Shown here: positions 33,190 to 41,887 of the stretch, in pieces
Layout of the letters: each line of letters opens with the position of its first letter
How positions within the stretch are numbered: position 1 is the stretch's first letter
DNA from: Salinarimonas soli
Lineage (GTDB): Bacteria; Pseudomonadota; Alphaproteobacteria; Rhizobiales; Beijerinckiaceae
NCBI RefSeq assembly: GCF_008386575.1
Contig: NZ_VUOA01000034.1
Span: 124,001-188,000 of the forward strand
DNA: 64,000 nucleotides
Direction of reading: 5' to 3'
The notes under the pieces: model-generated
Seen by the model: the letters and a program-made list of their open reading frames with translations, nothing else
The model's database searches: none
What the model was told of the DNA's origin: nothing
Made by a program: the position numbers and the translations under genes

Positions 33190-34946
33190 TGGGACCTCTC
33201 GCCTCGCGGGCCGACACGGTCTCCGCCCCAGCCCTGCGCTGGCCGCTGCGCCTGCGGGCGCCGCGCCTGATCGGACCGGTGCTGGCGGCGCCGGTCACCC
33301 TGTGGCTCCTCCTTGCCTTCGCGGCACCGCTTTCCGTCGTGGTGCTCCTGTCCTTGCAGGAGTTCGCGGATCCCTTCGCGCCGCTCAGCCTCGTCCCGAG
33401 CGGCGCCCAGTTCCAGACGATTTTCGACGACTCCTTCTATCTGCGGGTCGTCGGCGAAACCCTCGCCCTCGCCGCGGGTGTCACGGCTCTCACCGTGATC
33501 CTAGGCTATCCCCTCGCCCTGTGGCTGGCGCGGATGCCGGCTCGTTGGCGCCCCCTGGCCTTTGCGGTCATCCTGGTCCCGCTCCTGACCAACGTGGTCG
33601 TGCGATCCCTCGGTATCGTGCTGCTGTTGGCGCCGGACGGGCTCATCAATCAGCTGCTCGGCTTCTTTGGCCTGCCGCCGGCCCGCACCATGCTCTACAC
33701 CCACGGCGCCGTGGCGCTCGCCCTGGCACAGGTGTTCATGCCGTTTCTGGTCCTGGCGCTGTACGACGTGCTGCAGGGCATCTCGCCGAAGGTGCAGGAG
33801 GCGGCCGAGACGCTCGGTGCCTCGCGGACGTTGCGCACCCTTGTCGTCGACCTGCCTCTGTCGCTTCCGGGCCTGCGGGCCGGCATCGTGATCGTGTTCC
33901 TGATGTCGTCCACGGCCTACGTCTCGGCGACCCTGCTGGGCGGCAAGAAGGTCTGGACCACGGGCATGCTGGTCTGGCAGGAGGCGCTGCAAAACCTGAA
34001 CGGTCCCCTGGCGGCGGCGCTCGCGATTGTCATGACCGCGCTGAGCACGCTGTTTGCGGTGGCGGTCTTCACTCTGGCGAAGCGCCTGATGCCATGGGCG
34101 ACCGGCCGGCCGGCCGGCGCGGTTACGATCCCGGCCTGGCTGGCGCGAGCGGTCGACATTGTCGGACGCCCGCTTGGCATCCTGCTCCTCGTGGTGTCGC
34201 TGGGCCTCCTCCTGCTGCCGCTCGTGCTCGTGTGCATCCAGAGCTTCAACGACGTGCCGCAGGCCACGGTGGCGGGTTTCCGCGCCTTCACCTTCAAATG
34301 GTATGAGCGGGTCCTGACGGGCGGGGTCTACGGCGATTCGTTCCTGGTCTCGGTGCAGTTGGCGCTCGCCTCGGCCGCGATCTCGCTGGCGCTCGCGGTG
34401 CCGGCGGCTTTCGCCCTCGCACGGCGGCCCTTCCCGGGGCTCTCGATCCTCGCGGCCTTCTGGATGCTGCCTCTTTCGTTGCCGCACGTGGCGATCGGCG
34501 TCGGCATGCTGCGCCTCCTGCAGATCTATACCGTCGTTCCGCCCTTCCTCGGGCTGGTGGCCGTGCACGTGGTTCTGATCCTACCTTTTGCGATCAGCCT
34601 GCTGCATGCCTCCGTCGGTCAGCTCGACCGGGCGCAGGAGGAGGCGGCGGCGACCCTCGGGGCGGACGCGGTCCGGCGGTTCGTCTTCATCGTCCTGCCG
34701 GGGCTGGCGCCGGGGCTCACGGCCGCAGCCATCATGAGCTTCCTTCTGTCCTTCGGCGAGGTCACGGTGACGAGCTTCCTGACCACGGCCCGCATGACGA
34801 CGCTTCCGGTGCGGATCTACGCCGAGTCGACCTTCAGCCTCGAGCCCACCGTGCATGCGGTCTCGGCGATCCTCATCGTCGCGACGGTTGCTGCCCTTCT
34901 GGTTCTCAACAAGATGGTACGGCTCGACCGGCTGCACGCCCGCTAG
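33189..34946 (+). CDS. Fused double ABC permease (PotB-PotC type)
   Basis: 585 aa carrying two binding-protein-dependent permease domains in one chain. Each half has about six helices and an EAA loop: EAAETLGASRTLRTLVVDLPLSLPGL (split for brevity: EAAETLGASR at about 198) and EEAAATLGADAVRRFVFIVLP (about 483). Both EAA loops are intact, so the fusion should contact two copies of the ATPase. Most Pot-type importers use two separate genes; the ThiP/FbpB-type fusion is known. A one-base overlap (TGATG) couples it to the binding protein. Confidence 0.9.
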   Translation: MGPLASRADTVSAPALRWPLRLRAPRLIGPVLAAPVTLWLLLAFAAPLSVVVLLSLQEFADPFAPLSLVPSGAQFQTIFDDSFYLRVVGETLALAAGVTALTVILGYPLALWLARMPARWRPLAFAVILVPLLTNVVVRSLGIVLLLAPDGLINQLLGFFGLPPARTMLYTHGAVALALAQVFMPFLVLALYDVLQGISPKVQEAAETLGASRTLRTLVVDLPLSLPGLRAGIVIVFLMSSTAYVSATLLGGKKVWTTGMLVWQEALQNLNGPLAAALAIVMTALSTLFAVAVFTLAKRLMPWATGRPAGAVTIPAWLARAVDIVGRPLGILLLVVSLGLLLLPLVLVCIQSFNDVPQATVAGFRAFTFKWYERVLTGGVYGDSFLVSVQLALASAAISLALAVPAAFALARRPFPGLSILAAFWMLPLSLPHVAIGVGMLRLLQIYTVVPPFLGLVAVHVVLILPFAISLLHASVGQLDRAQEEAAATLGADAVRRFVFIVLPGLAPGLTAAAIMSFLLSFGEVTVTSFLTTARMTTLPVRIYAESTFSLEPTVHAVSAILIVATVAALLVLNKMVRLDRLHAR

Positions 34947-35451
34947 GAGCTGTCTGCCTACCTGCATGCCGAGGATTGTCACCTGGGCCTCTTGGCCGTT
35001 GCAGGTCGTCTCATCCAGCAGGGAGGGCTGGAGAGCTCAAGTCGCATTTCGACAGTGCGGGCTGCACAACGGTTGCATTCGTCGACGAAATCGTTTTGAC
35101 ACCGTCCGCGCCTTTGCAGATGCAGCACTGTCCGTCCATTATGGCTTGGGACGCGCTCTGTTCACTTCTCGATGACGATGTCCGGAGCTGGTTCGGTCAC
35201 GCCGAACGGTAAGCCGGATGGAGGCCTAGTTCTGGGAGCTGTCGTAAGCACGTAGAGCGCTAGAGACGGGCATAGATCGGACTGGCCTTTTTGACCCGCT
35301 GCCGACCCCGACGGTGTACCACTCGGACGGGATCCAGTAAGCGCCCACGTTGGGCTCTCCGCCGGCCGAAGTTCCTGGGTGCCATGGTCGATGACGTTGA
35401 TCCTTCCATCGACTCGCCAAAGCCAATCATGGCTCTCGGACACTCGATGGA
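34947..35451. other. Low-coding stretch (505 bp) between two operons
   Basis: No complete gene. On the minus strand an open frame from 35443 to 35162 and another frame (35226-35426) carry pieces such as VDGRINVIDHGTQEL and GAYWIPSEWYTVGVG that look like a once-continuous protein broken by a frameshift; I cannot name it. No terminator with U-run was found after the permease. Confidence 0.4.
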
Positions 35452-37074
35452 TCAGATCGCCTCCATAGCCCTCCGGTACTTCCCTTGGTCGCCATACATC
35501 TCCCCGAAGACGCGGTACTTGGCGTCGTGAAAAGGCGCGTCCTCAGGGTTCGGCTCGATCACCCGGGCCGGCCGGGTCATGGCAGCCATGGCCTCCGGCA
35601 GCGTCGCGTAGCTGCCGCCGGCGACCGCGGCGAGGATGCCCGCGCCCAGCAGAACCGCTTCCTCTTCCTCCCCGAGGACGATCCTCATCCCGAGGGCGTC
35701 GGCGTGCTGGCGGAGGAAGAGTTCGTTCTTCGTGCCGCCTCCGGTGCCGAGAAGCATGTCGATGGCGAAGCCGTTCCGGTTCATGGTCTCCACGATGTGC
35801 CGGGTGCCATAGGCAAGGGCCTGAACGGTCGCGAGATAGAGGCGCGCGAGCTCGTCCTCCGTCTGGACGAGCGGCAAGCCGCTCATCATCCCGCGCAGAG
35901 ACGCATCCGCCCTCGGGGACCGGTTGCCGTGGAAGTCGGGATAGACGTGGAGGTCGCGAGTCAACCGGCTGACGGGGCACCCTTCCATTCCAGCGAGAGC
36001 CTCCAAGCGCTGGTTGAGCAACGCCTGGGGCGCTAGACCCGCTGCTTGCGCCCTCCCGGCCAGCTCCGCCCCGATCGCGCTTGAGCCGATGACGGCGTCG
36101 ACGAGGGCTCCGGTCGCCGTCTGCCCGCCTTCGGTCAGCCAAGCTCCGGGCAGGAGCGCCGATTGATAAGGGCCCCAGACGCCCGGCACGAAGGTCGGCT
36201 CGGCGCTCACCGCGAGGTGGCAGCTCGAGGTGCCTGCGATGAGAGCGAGGCGTCGCCGGAAATCCACGGCCTCCTCGTCGGTTCGGAGCCCGAGAAGCCC
36301 CAGGGCTCCCGCATGGGCATCGATGATCGACGTGCCGACCGGGACGCCCGCCGGAATGCCAAGCTCCCGCGCGGCGGCCTCCGTCACCCGTCCGGCAACA
36401 GCTCCGATGTCACGCACCTCCGTGCCGATCCGCGCGTGACCGTCCGCGACGAGGTCCTCCAGGCCGACCTGGCGCAGGAACCCGTCGTCCCAGCGGCGCT
36501 CGTGCCCAAGATAGGTCCACTTGCACGCGAGCGAGCACATCGAGCGCGAAAGACTCCCGGTCGCCCGCCAGGTCAGGAAATCCGGCAGGTCGAGGAAGTG
36601 GCCCGTCGCGGCCCAGGAGCCCGGCAGGTTCCGCTTCAGCCAGAGGAGCTTTGGAACCTGCATCTCGGACGAGATCCGGCCACCGACATAGCGCAGAACC
36701 TCCGCCCGGGTGCCGTTGACGAAATCCGTCTCGGCCGTCGCCCGGTGGTCCATCCAGACCACGACGTCCCGCTCCGCGTCACCGCTCTGGCTCACCGTGA
36801 CCGGATGGCCGTCGCGGTCCACGAGCACGAGGGAGCAGGTTGCCGTGAAGCCGACGCCTCGTACGCGAACCTCCGATCCGCCCGACAAGAGGGCGGCCCG
36901 AGTCGCCCCGCAGACGGCCCGCCAAATGTCGCGGGAGGACTGCTCCACCTCGACGGTGCCGGATCGCCAGGTCCGGATCGGCTCCGCGGCGTGGGCCACC
37001 ATGCGGCCGTCTACGGTGAACAGCGCCGCCCGCGCGCTTCCCGTCCCCACGTCGACCCCGAGAAAGACGTCCAC
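35452..37074 (-). CDS. FGGY-family pentulose kinase (D-ribulokinase-like)
   Basis: 540 aa, last gene of the sugar operon. It opens FLGVDVGTGSARAALF (residues 4-19, phosphate-1 loop) and has the long FGGY_N domain with ATCSLVLVDRDGHPV and WMDHRATAETDF, then the C-terminal phosphate-2/adenosine region LLGTGGGTKNELFLRQHADA. Blocks match the ribulokinase-type FGGY subfamily (D-ribulokinase/YDR109C group) rather than glycerol or xylulose kinases. It would phosphorylate a ketopentose or related polyol with ATP. The adjacent 3-HIBADH-like gene ends 28 bp upstream. Confidence 0.87.
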   Translation of the reverse strand: MDVFLGVDVGTGSARAALFTVDGRMVAHAAEPIRTWRSGTVEVEQSSRDIWRAVCGATRAALLSGGSEVRVRGVGFTATCSLVLVDRDGHPVTVSQSGDAERDVVVWMDHRATAETDFVNGTRAEVLRYVGGRISSEMQVPKLLWLKRNLPGSWAATGHFLDLPDFLTWRATGSLSRSMCSLACKWTYLGHERRWDDGFLRQVGLEDLVADGHARIGTEVRDIGAVAGRVTEAAARELGIPAGVPVGTSIIDAHAGALGLLGLRTDEEAVDFRRRLALIAGTSSCHLAVSAEPTFVPGVWGPYQSALLPGAWLTEGGQTATGALVDAVIGSSAIGAELAGRAQAAGLAPQALLNQRLEALAGMEGCPVSRLTRDLHVYPDFHGNRSPRADASLRGMMSGLPLVQTEDELARLYLATVQALAYGTRHIVETMNRNGFAIDMLLGTGGGTKNELFLRQHADALGMRIVLGEEEEAVLLGAGILAAVAGGSYATLPEAMAAMTRPARVIEPNPEDAPFHDAKYRVFGEMYGDQGKYRRAMEAI

Positions 37075-37102
37075 GGCCCTGATCCTCTCGTGCAGCCCTT
37101 GC

Positions 37103-37990
37103 CTATTGCTTCTTGGATCCGAGCCCGGCCTGCGCGAACATCATCTCATGAAGCGCCGACGCGTTGAGATCTCCCAGGCCGGCGTTGAGCGCCGCCTGGT
37201 ATAGAGCCTCGATCACCGACGTGACGGGCAGGGGCACGGACTCGTCCCGAGCGAAGTCTCGGATCAAGCGAGCGTCCTTGAGCATGTGGCGCAGGTAGAA
37301 GTTGGGGGCGAAGTCACGGGCTAGGCTCGCTTTGCCGACACCTCGGATGAGTGCCGAGCTGTAATCGGTCACCTCCAAAACTCCCATCACCGCCTCGGAC
37401 TGCAGCCCGGCCTTCTGAGCCAGCGACAGGGCTTCCCCGAGCGACGCCATCTGCGCCGCCACGAGGAGGTTGCCAACGAGCTTCATGGCGGAGCCTGATC
37501 CATGATCGCCCATGTAGTGGATCGTCGCAGCCAAGGGTTCAAGTGTCGGCTTCATCGCCGTGAATGCCTCGCGGGAGCCGCCGCAGCAGAAGTCGAGCTG
37601 GCCCTCCCAAGCCTCGTTCCGGCTGCCGAAGACGGGAGCGTCCAGGGCGCTCGCACCACGTTCGGCCATGGCCTCGGCCACCTCGCGCGAAACGCCAGGG
37701 TCGGTCGTCGTCACGTCGGCGACGATCGTCCCGGGAGCGACCGAGGCGAGAACGCCGTTCTCGCCCCAGTAGACCTCACGTTGGGCGTCGGGTCCCGTGA
37801 GGCAGACGAGCACCCGATCCTGGCCCGCGACCGCGTCCCGGATCGTGGGTGCCCGGCGAGCGGCGCCAACCTCTCGCGGCAGGGTGCGCTCGCTCCTGTT
37901 CCATACCGTGACCTCGTGGCCTGACCTGACGAGGTTGCGAACGAGACCGGTGCCGATGATGCCGAGGCCGAGGACGGCGGCTTTCCTCAT
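37103..37990 (-). CDS. NAD(P)-dependent 3-hydroxyisobutyrate-dehydrogenase-like oxidoreductase
   Basis: 295 aa. Rossmann motif VLGLGIIGTGLVRNL (residues 5-19; GLGxxG), Arg in VWNRSERT giving possible NADP preference, substrate motif DAPVFGSRNEAWEGQLDF (DxPVxGs) and catalytic Lys in SGSAMKLVGNLLVAAQM. The family oxidises beta-hydroxyacids (3-hydroxyisobutyrate, tartronate, L-threonate). GGAGAA precedes ATG 37990; the in-frame ATG at 38032 is disfavoured. Lies 48 bp behind the LacI gene. Confidence 0.9.
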   Translation of the reverse strand: MRKAAVLGLGIIGTGLVRNLVRSGHEVTVWNRSERTLPREVGAARRAPTIRDAVAGQDRVLVCLTGPDAQREVYWGENGVLASVAPGTIVADVTTTDPGVSREVAEAMAERGASALDAPVFGSRNEAWEGQLDFCCGGSREAFTAMKPTLEPLAATIHYMGDHGSGSAMKLVGNLLVAAQMASLGEALSLAQKAGLQSEAVMGVLEVTDYSSALIRGVGKASLARDFAPNFYLRHMLKDARLIRDFARDESVPLPVTSVIEALYQAALNAGLGDLNASALHEMMFAQAGLGSKKQ

Positions 37991-38038
37991 GATGTTCTCC
38001 TTACCGGGGTCAGCGTGGTGTTCGGCCCTCAATGGGGC

Positions 38039-39097
38039 TCAAGCGGTGAGAAGGTGGGCTCGGTCGGCCCGCGTACCGGGTCCAAGGACGCTGCCGCGCA
38101 CGATGAGGCTGGCGCCGACAAGCGCTTTGACCGTGGGCTGCGGCTCGGCCGCACGCAATTCGTCGTCGAGGATGCTGATGGCGAGCGATCCGATCCGGCG
38201 CTTCGAGACGTCGATGGTCGTCAGCGGCGGATCGAGCGCCTCGGCCAACGGGAGATTGTCGAAGCCCACCACGGAGAGGTCCTCGGGGAGGCGGACATTC
38301 GCCTCCCGCAGAGCCTTGATGCACCCGTAGGCGACGATGTCGTTCGTGCAGACGAGGCACTCCGGCAGCGTGATGCCGCGCCGGAGGTGGTCCGCCATAT
38401 CGCGCGCTGCGCCTTCGAACGTGGAGTCCACCATCAGGACATCGTCCGGGTCCGCTGCCAGCTGCAGGAGCCGCATACCCTCGATGAATGCCTCGAGGCG
38501 CAGCCGGAAGTTCACGGTCTCGACGGGGCTGCCGACGAAGCCGATCCGGCGGAAGCCCCGATCGTGGAGATGGGCGACGATGAGCTGGATGGCATCGCGG
38601 TTGTTCATGTTGACGAAATTCGCGTCGAGGCGATCGAAGTGGGTATCGATGAACACGGTCGGGCGATCGGTGGCCTGGAGCCGTCGCACATCCGCCTCGG
38701 AGAGCTCCGTGCCGAGCACGATGATGCCGTTGGCCGAGCGCTGCCCGAGCGAGGCGGCGATCCGCTCGATGCTGTTGCCCTCGTGGCTCACGACCTCAAG
38801 GGTATAGCCGCGGCGGTGCGCCTCCTCGGACATGCCGTCGATGTAGTCGGCGATGAAGGTGCTGTGGTCCCGGTTCACGGTGTGGCCGTGCTTCGCGATC
38901 TTCAGGAACAGCAGCGTGCGGGCGTCTCCACTCCGGGGCGCCCGCCGGGAGCGGATCCCGTACTTGAGCCGGGTCGCCTCGGCGAGCACCCTCGCCCGGG
39001 TCTCATCGGAGATCACGCCCTTGCCGTTGAGCACCAGGGACGCGGTCGCGGGGGAGACCTGCGCGGCCCGGGCGACGTCTTTGAGGGTGGCGGACAT
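38039..39097 (-). CDS. LacI-family transcriptional regulator
   Basis: 352 aa. N-terminal helix-turn-helix TLKDVARAAQVSPATASLVL (residues 4-23) with hinge region KYGIRSRRA, then a periplasmic-binding-like sensor domain: GIIVLGTELSEADV, RPTVFIDTHFDR and SVVGFDNLPLAEALDPPLTT. It should repress or activate the operon it sits in; the palindrome TGTTCAGTGAACA at 45722-45734 upstream of the first gene is the best operator candidate. Its inducer is probably the imported sugar or a phosphorylated product. Confidence 0.92.
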   Translation of the reverse strand: MSATLKDVARAAQVSPATASLVLNGKGVISDETRARVLAEATRLKYGIRSRRAPRSGDARTLLFLKIAKHGHTVNRDHSTFIADYIDGMSEEAHRRGYTLEVVSHEGNSIERIAASLGQRSANGIIVLGTELSEADVRRLQATDRPTVFIDTHFDRLDANFVNMNNRDAIQLIVAHLHDRGFRRIGFVGSPVETVNFRLRLEAFIEGMRLLQLAADPDDVLMVDSTFEGAARDMADHLRRGITLPECLVCTNDIVAYGCIKALREANVRLPEDLSVVGFDNLPLAEALDPPLTTIDVSKRRIGSLAISILDDELRAAEPQPTVKALVGASLIVRGSVLGPGTRADRAHLLTA

Positions 39098-39186
39098 TTC
39101 GGCTTATGGCCTGGAGGGTTCAGCGCGGCGGGCAAGCCGCATGCGGGGCGGCCGTCGGACAACGGCCGGGCGCTCGGGTGGGCGGT

Positions 39187-39822
39187 TCATCGGGTCACGA
39201 AGGCTCGCATCGCGTCGATCATGAGGTGGGCTACGGTCCCGCCCGCATCCGGCACGCCGATCGAGCCGTCCTGGTAGACGGCCGCTTTCCCGTGCTGGGC
39301 CTTCATCGCCTTGGTTGCATCGAGCGCCGTCGCGGCAGCTTGCGCGGCAAGCTCCAGGGCCGCGGAGAGGGACGCCTCCTCCCGGGCCGCGGCTTCGAGG
39401 GTGGCGGCGATCGGGTCGAGCACGTCGAGCACCGTCTTGTCTCCAAGCTTGGCCTTGCCGCGCTCGGCGACACCGTCGCGGAAGGCGCGCCAGAAGAGGG
39501 CGAACTCCCCGGTCCCGAGGCTCTCGCGACCGAGCAGCGCCTTGCCACCCCGCATGAGGCCCGTCCCGGTGAGCGTTCCCATCGTCGACGGAGCGGCCTT
39601 GGCGAAGGCAAGACCCGCTCCGTTCAGCGTCTTGCCGAGGTCGTCGGCGGCGTTCGCCTCCACGGCGCCGTGCGCCGCGTTGAAGCCCTTGTTCATCGTG
39701 ATGCCGAGATCGCTGTCGCCGAGCCGGCCATCAAGGGTGATGAGGGCCTCGCGCTGTTCCGTGAACACGTCCCTCAGATGCGCGAACAGCCCGACGAGAT
39801 CAGCCTTTCGGACCTTATCCAT
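39187..39822 (-). CDS. dhaL: DhaL-type dihydroxyacetone kinase subunit L
   Basis: 211 aa from ATG 39822 (GAGG 7 nt upstream; a GTG at 39834 overlapping the DhaK stop is also possible). The ADP/Mg-binding aspartate cluster reads GRLGDSDLGITMNKG, compared with GDGDHG in E. coli DhaL. Other family blocks are GGKALLGRES and KTVLDVLDPIAATLEAA. The second Asp triad position is kept; GDS instead of GDG is a mild divergence. Phosphorylation may be ATP-dependent, because no DhaM gene is present. Confidence 0.9.
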   Translation of the reverse strand: MDKVRKADLVGLFAHLRDVFTEQREALITLDGRLGDSDLGITMNKGFNAAHGAVEANAADDLGKTLNGAGLAFAKAAPSTMGTLTGTGLMRGGKALLGRESLGTGEFALFWRAFRDGVAERGKAKLGDKTVLDVLDPIAATLEAAAREEASLSAALELAAQAAATALDATKAMKAQHGKAAVYQDGSIGVPDAGGTVAHLMIDAMRAFVTR

Positions 39823-39830
39823 GCCTGACC

Positions 39831-40841
39831 TCACCCCTGATGCTGCGCGAAGAAGGGGGAGTCGGCCTGCGCCGCGACGAGGCGCGCCAGCTCGTCGTCG
39901 AGGCGCATGATCGAGATGGAGAAACCCGCCATCTCCATCGACGTCGCGAACTCCCCGACATAGGTCTTGCGAACGGAGACACCCCGTTCGGCGAGCACGC
40001 CGGCGACCCGGCGGTAGAGGATGTAGAGCTCTTCTTGCGGGGTTCCCCCGAGCCCGTTCATGAGGACGGCCACCGAGTCACCCTTGGCCAGGGAGAGCTC
40101 GCCGAGAATCGGTCCGAGCATCTCGTCCACGACCTCGTCGGCCGGCCGGAGCGGCCCACGCCGGATGCCCGGCTCGCCATGGATGCCCATGCCGATCTCC
40201 ATGTCGCTCTCCCCGATGGAGAACGTGGCGCGGCCGACCTCGGGAACGATGCAACTCGAGAGCGCCACGCCCATGGTGCGGGTGTTCGCCCGTGCCTTCT
40301 CGGCGACGCGCAGCACCTCGTCGAGGTTCATGCCTTCGGCGGCAGCGGCACCGGCGGCCTTGTAGATGAACAGGATCCCGGCCACACCCCGCCGCTTGTG
40401 CTCCTCGCCTGCCGGCGAGGAGGCCACGTCGTCGTTGCCCACGAGCGAGAGGACGCGAATGCCCTCGGCGTCGGCCATCTCGGCGGCCATGTCGAAGGTG
40501 AGGATGTCGCCGGTGTAGTTGCCGTAGATGTAAAGAACGCCCGCTCCCTGGTCGGCGGCCCGCGTCACCTCGAAGGCCTGATCGGCGCTGGGCGACTGGA
40601 ACACCCCGCCCACCGCCGCGCCGTCGAGGAGCCCGGTCCCGACATAGCCCAGGAACAGCGGCAGGTGTCCGGATCCGCCTCCCGTCACGAGCCCGACTTT
40701 CCCGGATACCGGCCGGGCCGTGACAAGGCAGCGCCGGTCGTCGGCCACGAAGCGGAGCTTGTCGGGATGGGCTGCGTAGATCCCGTCGAGCATTTCGTCG
40801 ACGAAGTCCTCGGCCTTGTTCAGAAACTTCTTCATGTGCAT
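39831..40841 (-). CDS. dhaK: DhaK-type dihydroxyacetone kinase subunit K
   Basis: 336 aa. N-terminus NKAEDFVDEMLDGIYAAHP, sugar-binding loop LVTGGGSGHLPLFLGYVG, then YIYGNYTGDILTFDMA and the catalytic His in IGMGIHGEPGIRRG (His that forms the hemiaminal with the keto substrate). It can bind dihydroxyacetone or longer ketoses such as erythrulose. ATG 40841 with GGGAG just upstream; a second ATG six bases later is less favoured. Adjacent to DhaL, which donates phosphate. It lies 26 bp behind the permease. Confidence 0.93.
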   Translation of the reverse strand: MHMKKFLNKAEDFVDEMLDGIYAAHPDKLRFVADDRRCLVTARPVSGKVGLVTGGGSGHLPLFLGYVGTGLLDGAAVGGVFQSPSADQAFEVTRAADQGAGVLYIYGNYTGDILTFDMAAEMADAEGIRVLSLVGNDDVASSPAGEEHKRRGVAGILFIYKAAGAAAAEGMNLDEVLRVAEKARANTRTMGVALSSCIVPEVGRATFSIGESDMEIGMGIHGEPGIRRGPLRPADEVVDEMLGPILGELSLAKGDSVAVLMNGLGGTPQEELYILYRRVAGVLAERGVSVRKTYVGEFATSMEMAGFSISIMRLDDELARLVAAQADSPFFAQHQG

Positions 40842-40867
40842 CGCTCTCCCACCTTTGACGGCATCGC

Positions 40868-41887
40868 TCAAGCCCGGCGCCGGTTCACCATGAAGGCTCC
40901 GGCGATGAGGATGAAGGCGCCGACCACGACACGCTGCCACGTGCTCGGCACGCCGGCCATGATCAGGACGTTGTTGATGACCACCACGAGCAGCGTCCCC
41001 AGAACGACCCCGACGACCGTGCCAGTGCCCCCCGTGATCCGGGCTCCCCCGAGCACCACGGCGGCGATCACGTCGATCTCCGAGCCGACGAGGTCGAAGG
41101 GATTGGCCTGCCGGTTGCTGCAGGCGTGGATGATGCCGGCGAGCCCCGCCAGGGCGCCCGCATAGCCGAAGATGAAGAGGTGGATCGAGCGAAGATCGTA
41201 ACCGAGCCGCTCCGCGACCGCAGGGCTGCCCCCGACCGCGAAGATCGCCCGCCCGAGCAGGGTGCGCCTGAGGATCCACCAGGTCAGGACCGCCACCGCG
41301 GGCAGGATGAGCACGAACAGCGGGAGGATGATCGTCGCGCCCTGGCTCGACGTCGTCGTGAGGAGCGCGACCTTGCCGAAGTCGTCCATCTGCGGCGGCA
41401 GGGTGGTGATCCAGATCGTGCCGATGAAGGTGAGCAGAAGGCCACGGAAGGTGTATTGCGTTCCAATCGTGACGATGAGCGACGGGACGCGCAGGTGATG
41501 CACGAGGAAGCCGTTGACCAGGCCCAACCCTAGGCCGATCGCGATCGAGAGCGTGAACACGACCGGCAGCGGCAGGCCCGGGGCGAACTCCACGACGCCC
41601 TTCGTCACGCCGTACATGCAGAGCGCCGCGATCGCCGTGAACGAGACATCGATGCCGCCGGCGGCGAGGATCACGAATACGCCGAGCGCGAACAGCCCGA
41701 TCACGACGCTCGCCCGGGCGAGATCGAAAAGGGTGGCGAGGCGGAGGAAGTCTGGATTCGCGGCCGCCACGAACGCGCACAGGGCGACGAGCAGCATGAG
41801 CGTGAAGAGCTCCGGCCGGCGTGCGAGAACCTGGCGCACGGGATGGCCCGTGGTTGAGGGCGTGTAGGCGCTGGCGAGGGTGCTCAT
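40868..41887 (-). CDS. Sugar ABC transporter permease (RbsC-like), second
   Basis: 339 aa with about nine to ten helices. RbsC-type blocks: FVILAAGGIDVSFTAIAALC (about 72-91), HHLRVPSLIVTIGTQYTFRG and AAVVLGGARITGGTGTVVG in the cytoplasmic EAA-like loop. Its start overlaps the ATPase stop (ATGA), so it is coupled. The operon's other permease is at 44651. Confidence 0.93.
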   Translation of the reverse strand: MSTLASAYTPSTTGHPVRQVLARRPELFTLMLLVALCAFVAAANPDFLRLATLFDLARASVVIGLFALGVFVILAAGGIDVSFTAIAALCMYGVTKGVVEFAPGLPLPVVFTLSIAIGLGLGLVNGFLVHHLRVPSLIVTIGTQYTFRGLLLTFIGTIWITTLPPQMDDFGKVALLTTTSSQGATIILPLFVLILPAVAVLTWWILRRTLLGRAIFAVGGSPAVAERLGYDLRSIHLFIFGYAGALAGLAGIIHACSNRQANPFDLVGSEIDVIAAVVLGGARITGGTGTVVGVVLGTLLVVVINNVLIMAGVPSTWQRVVVGAFILIAGAFMVNRRRA

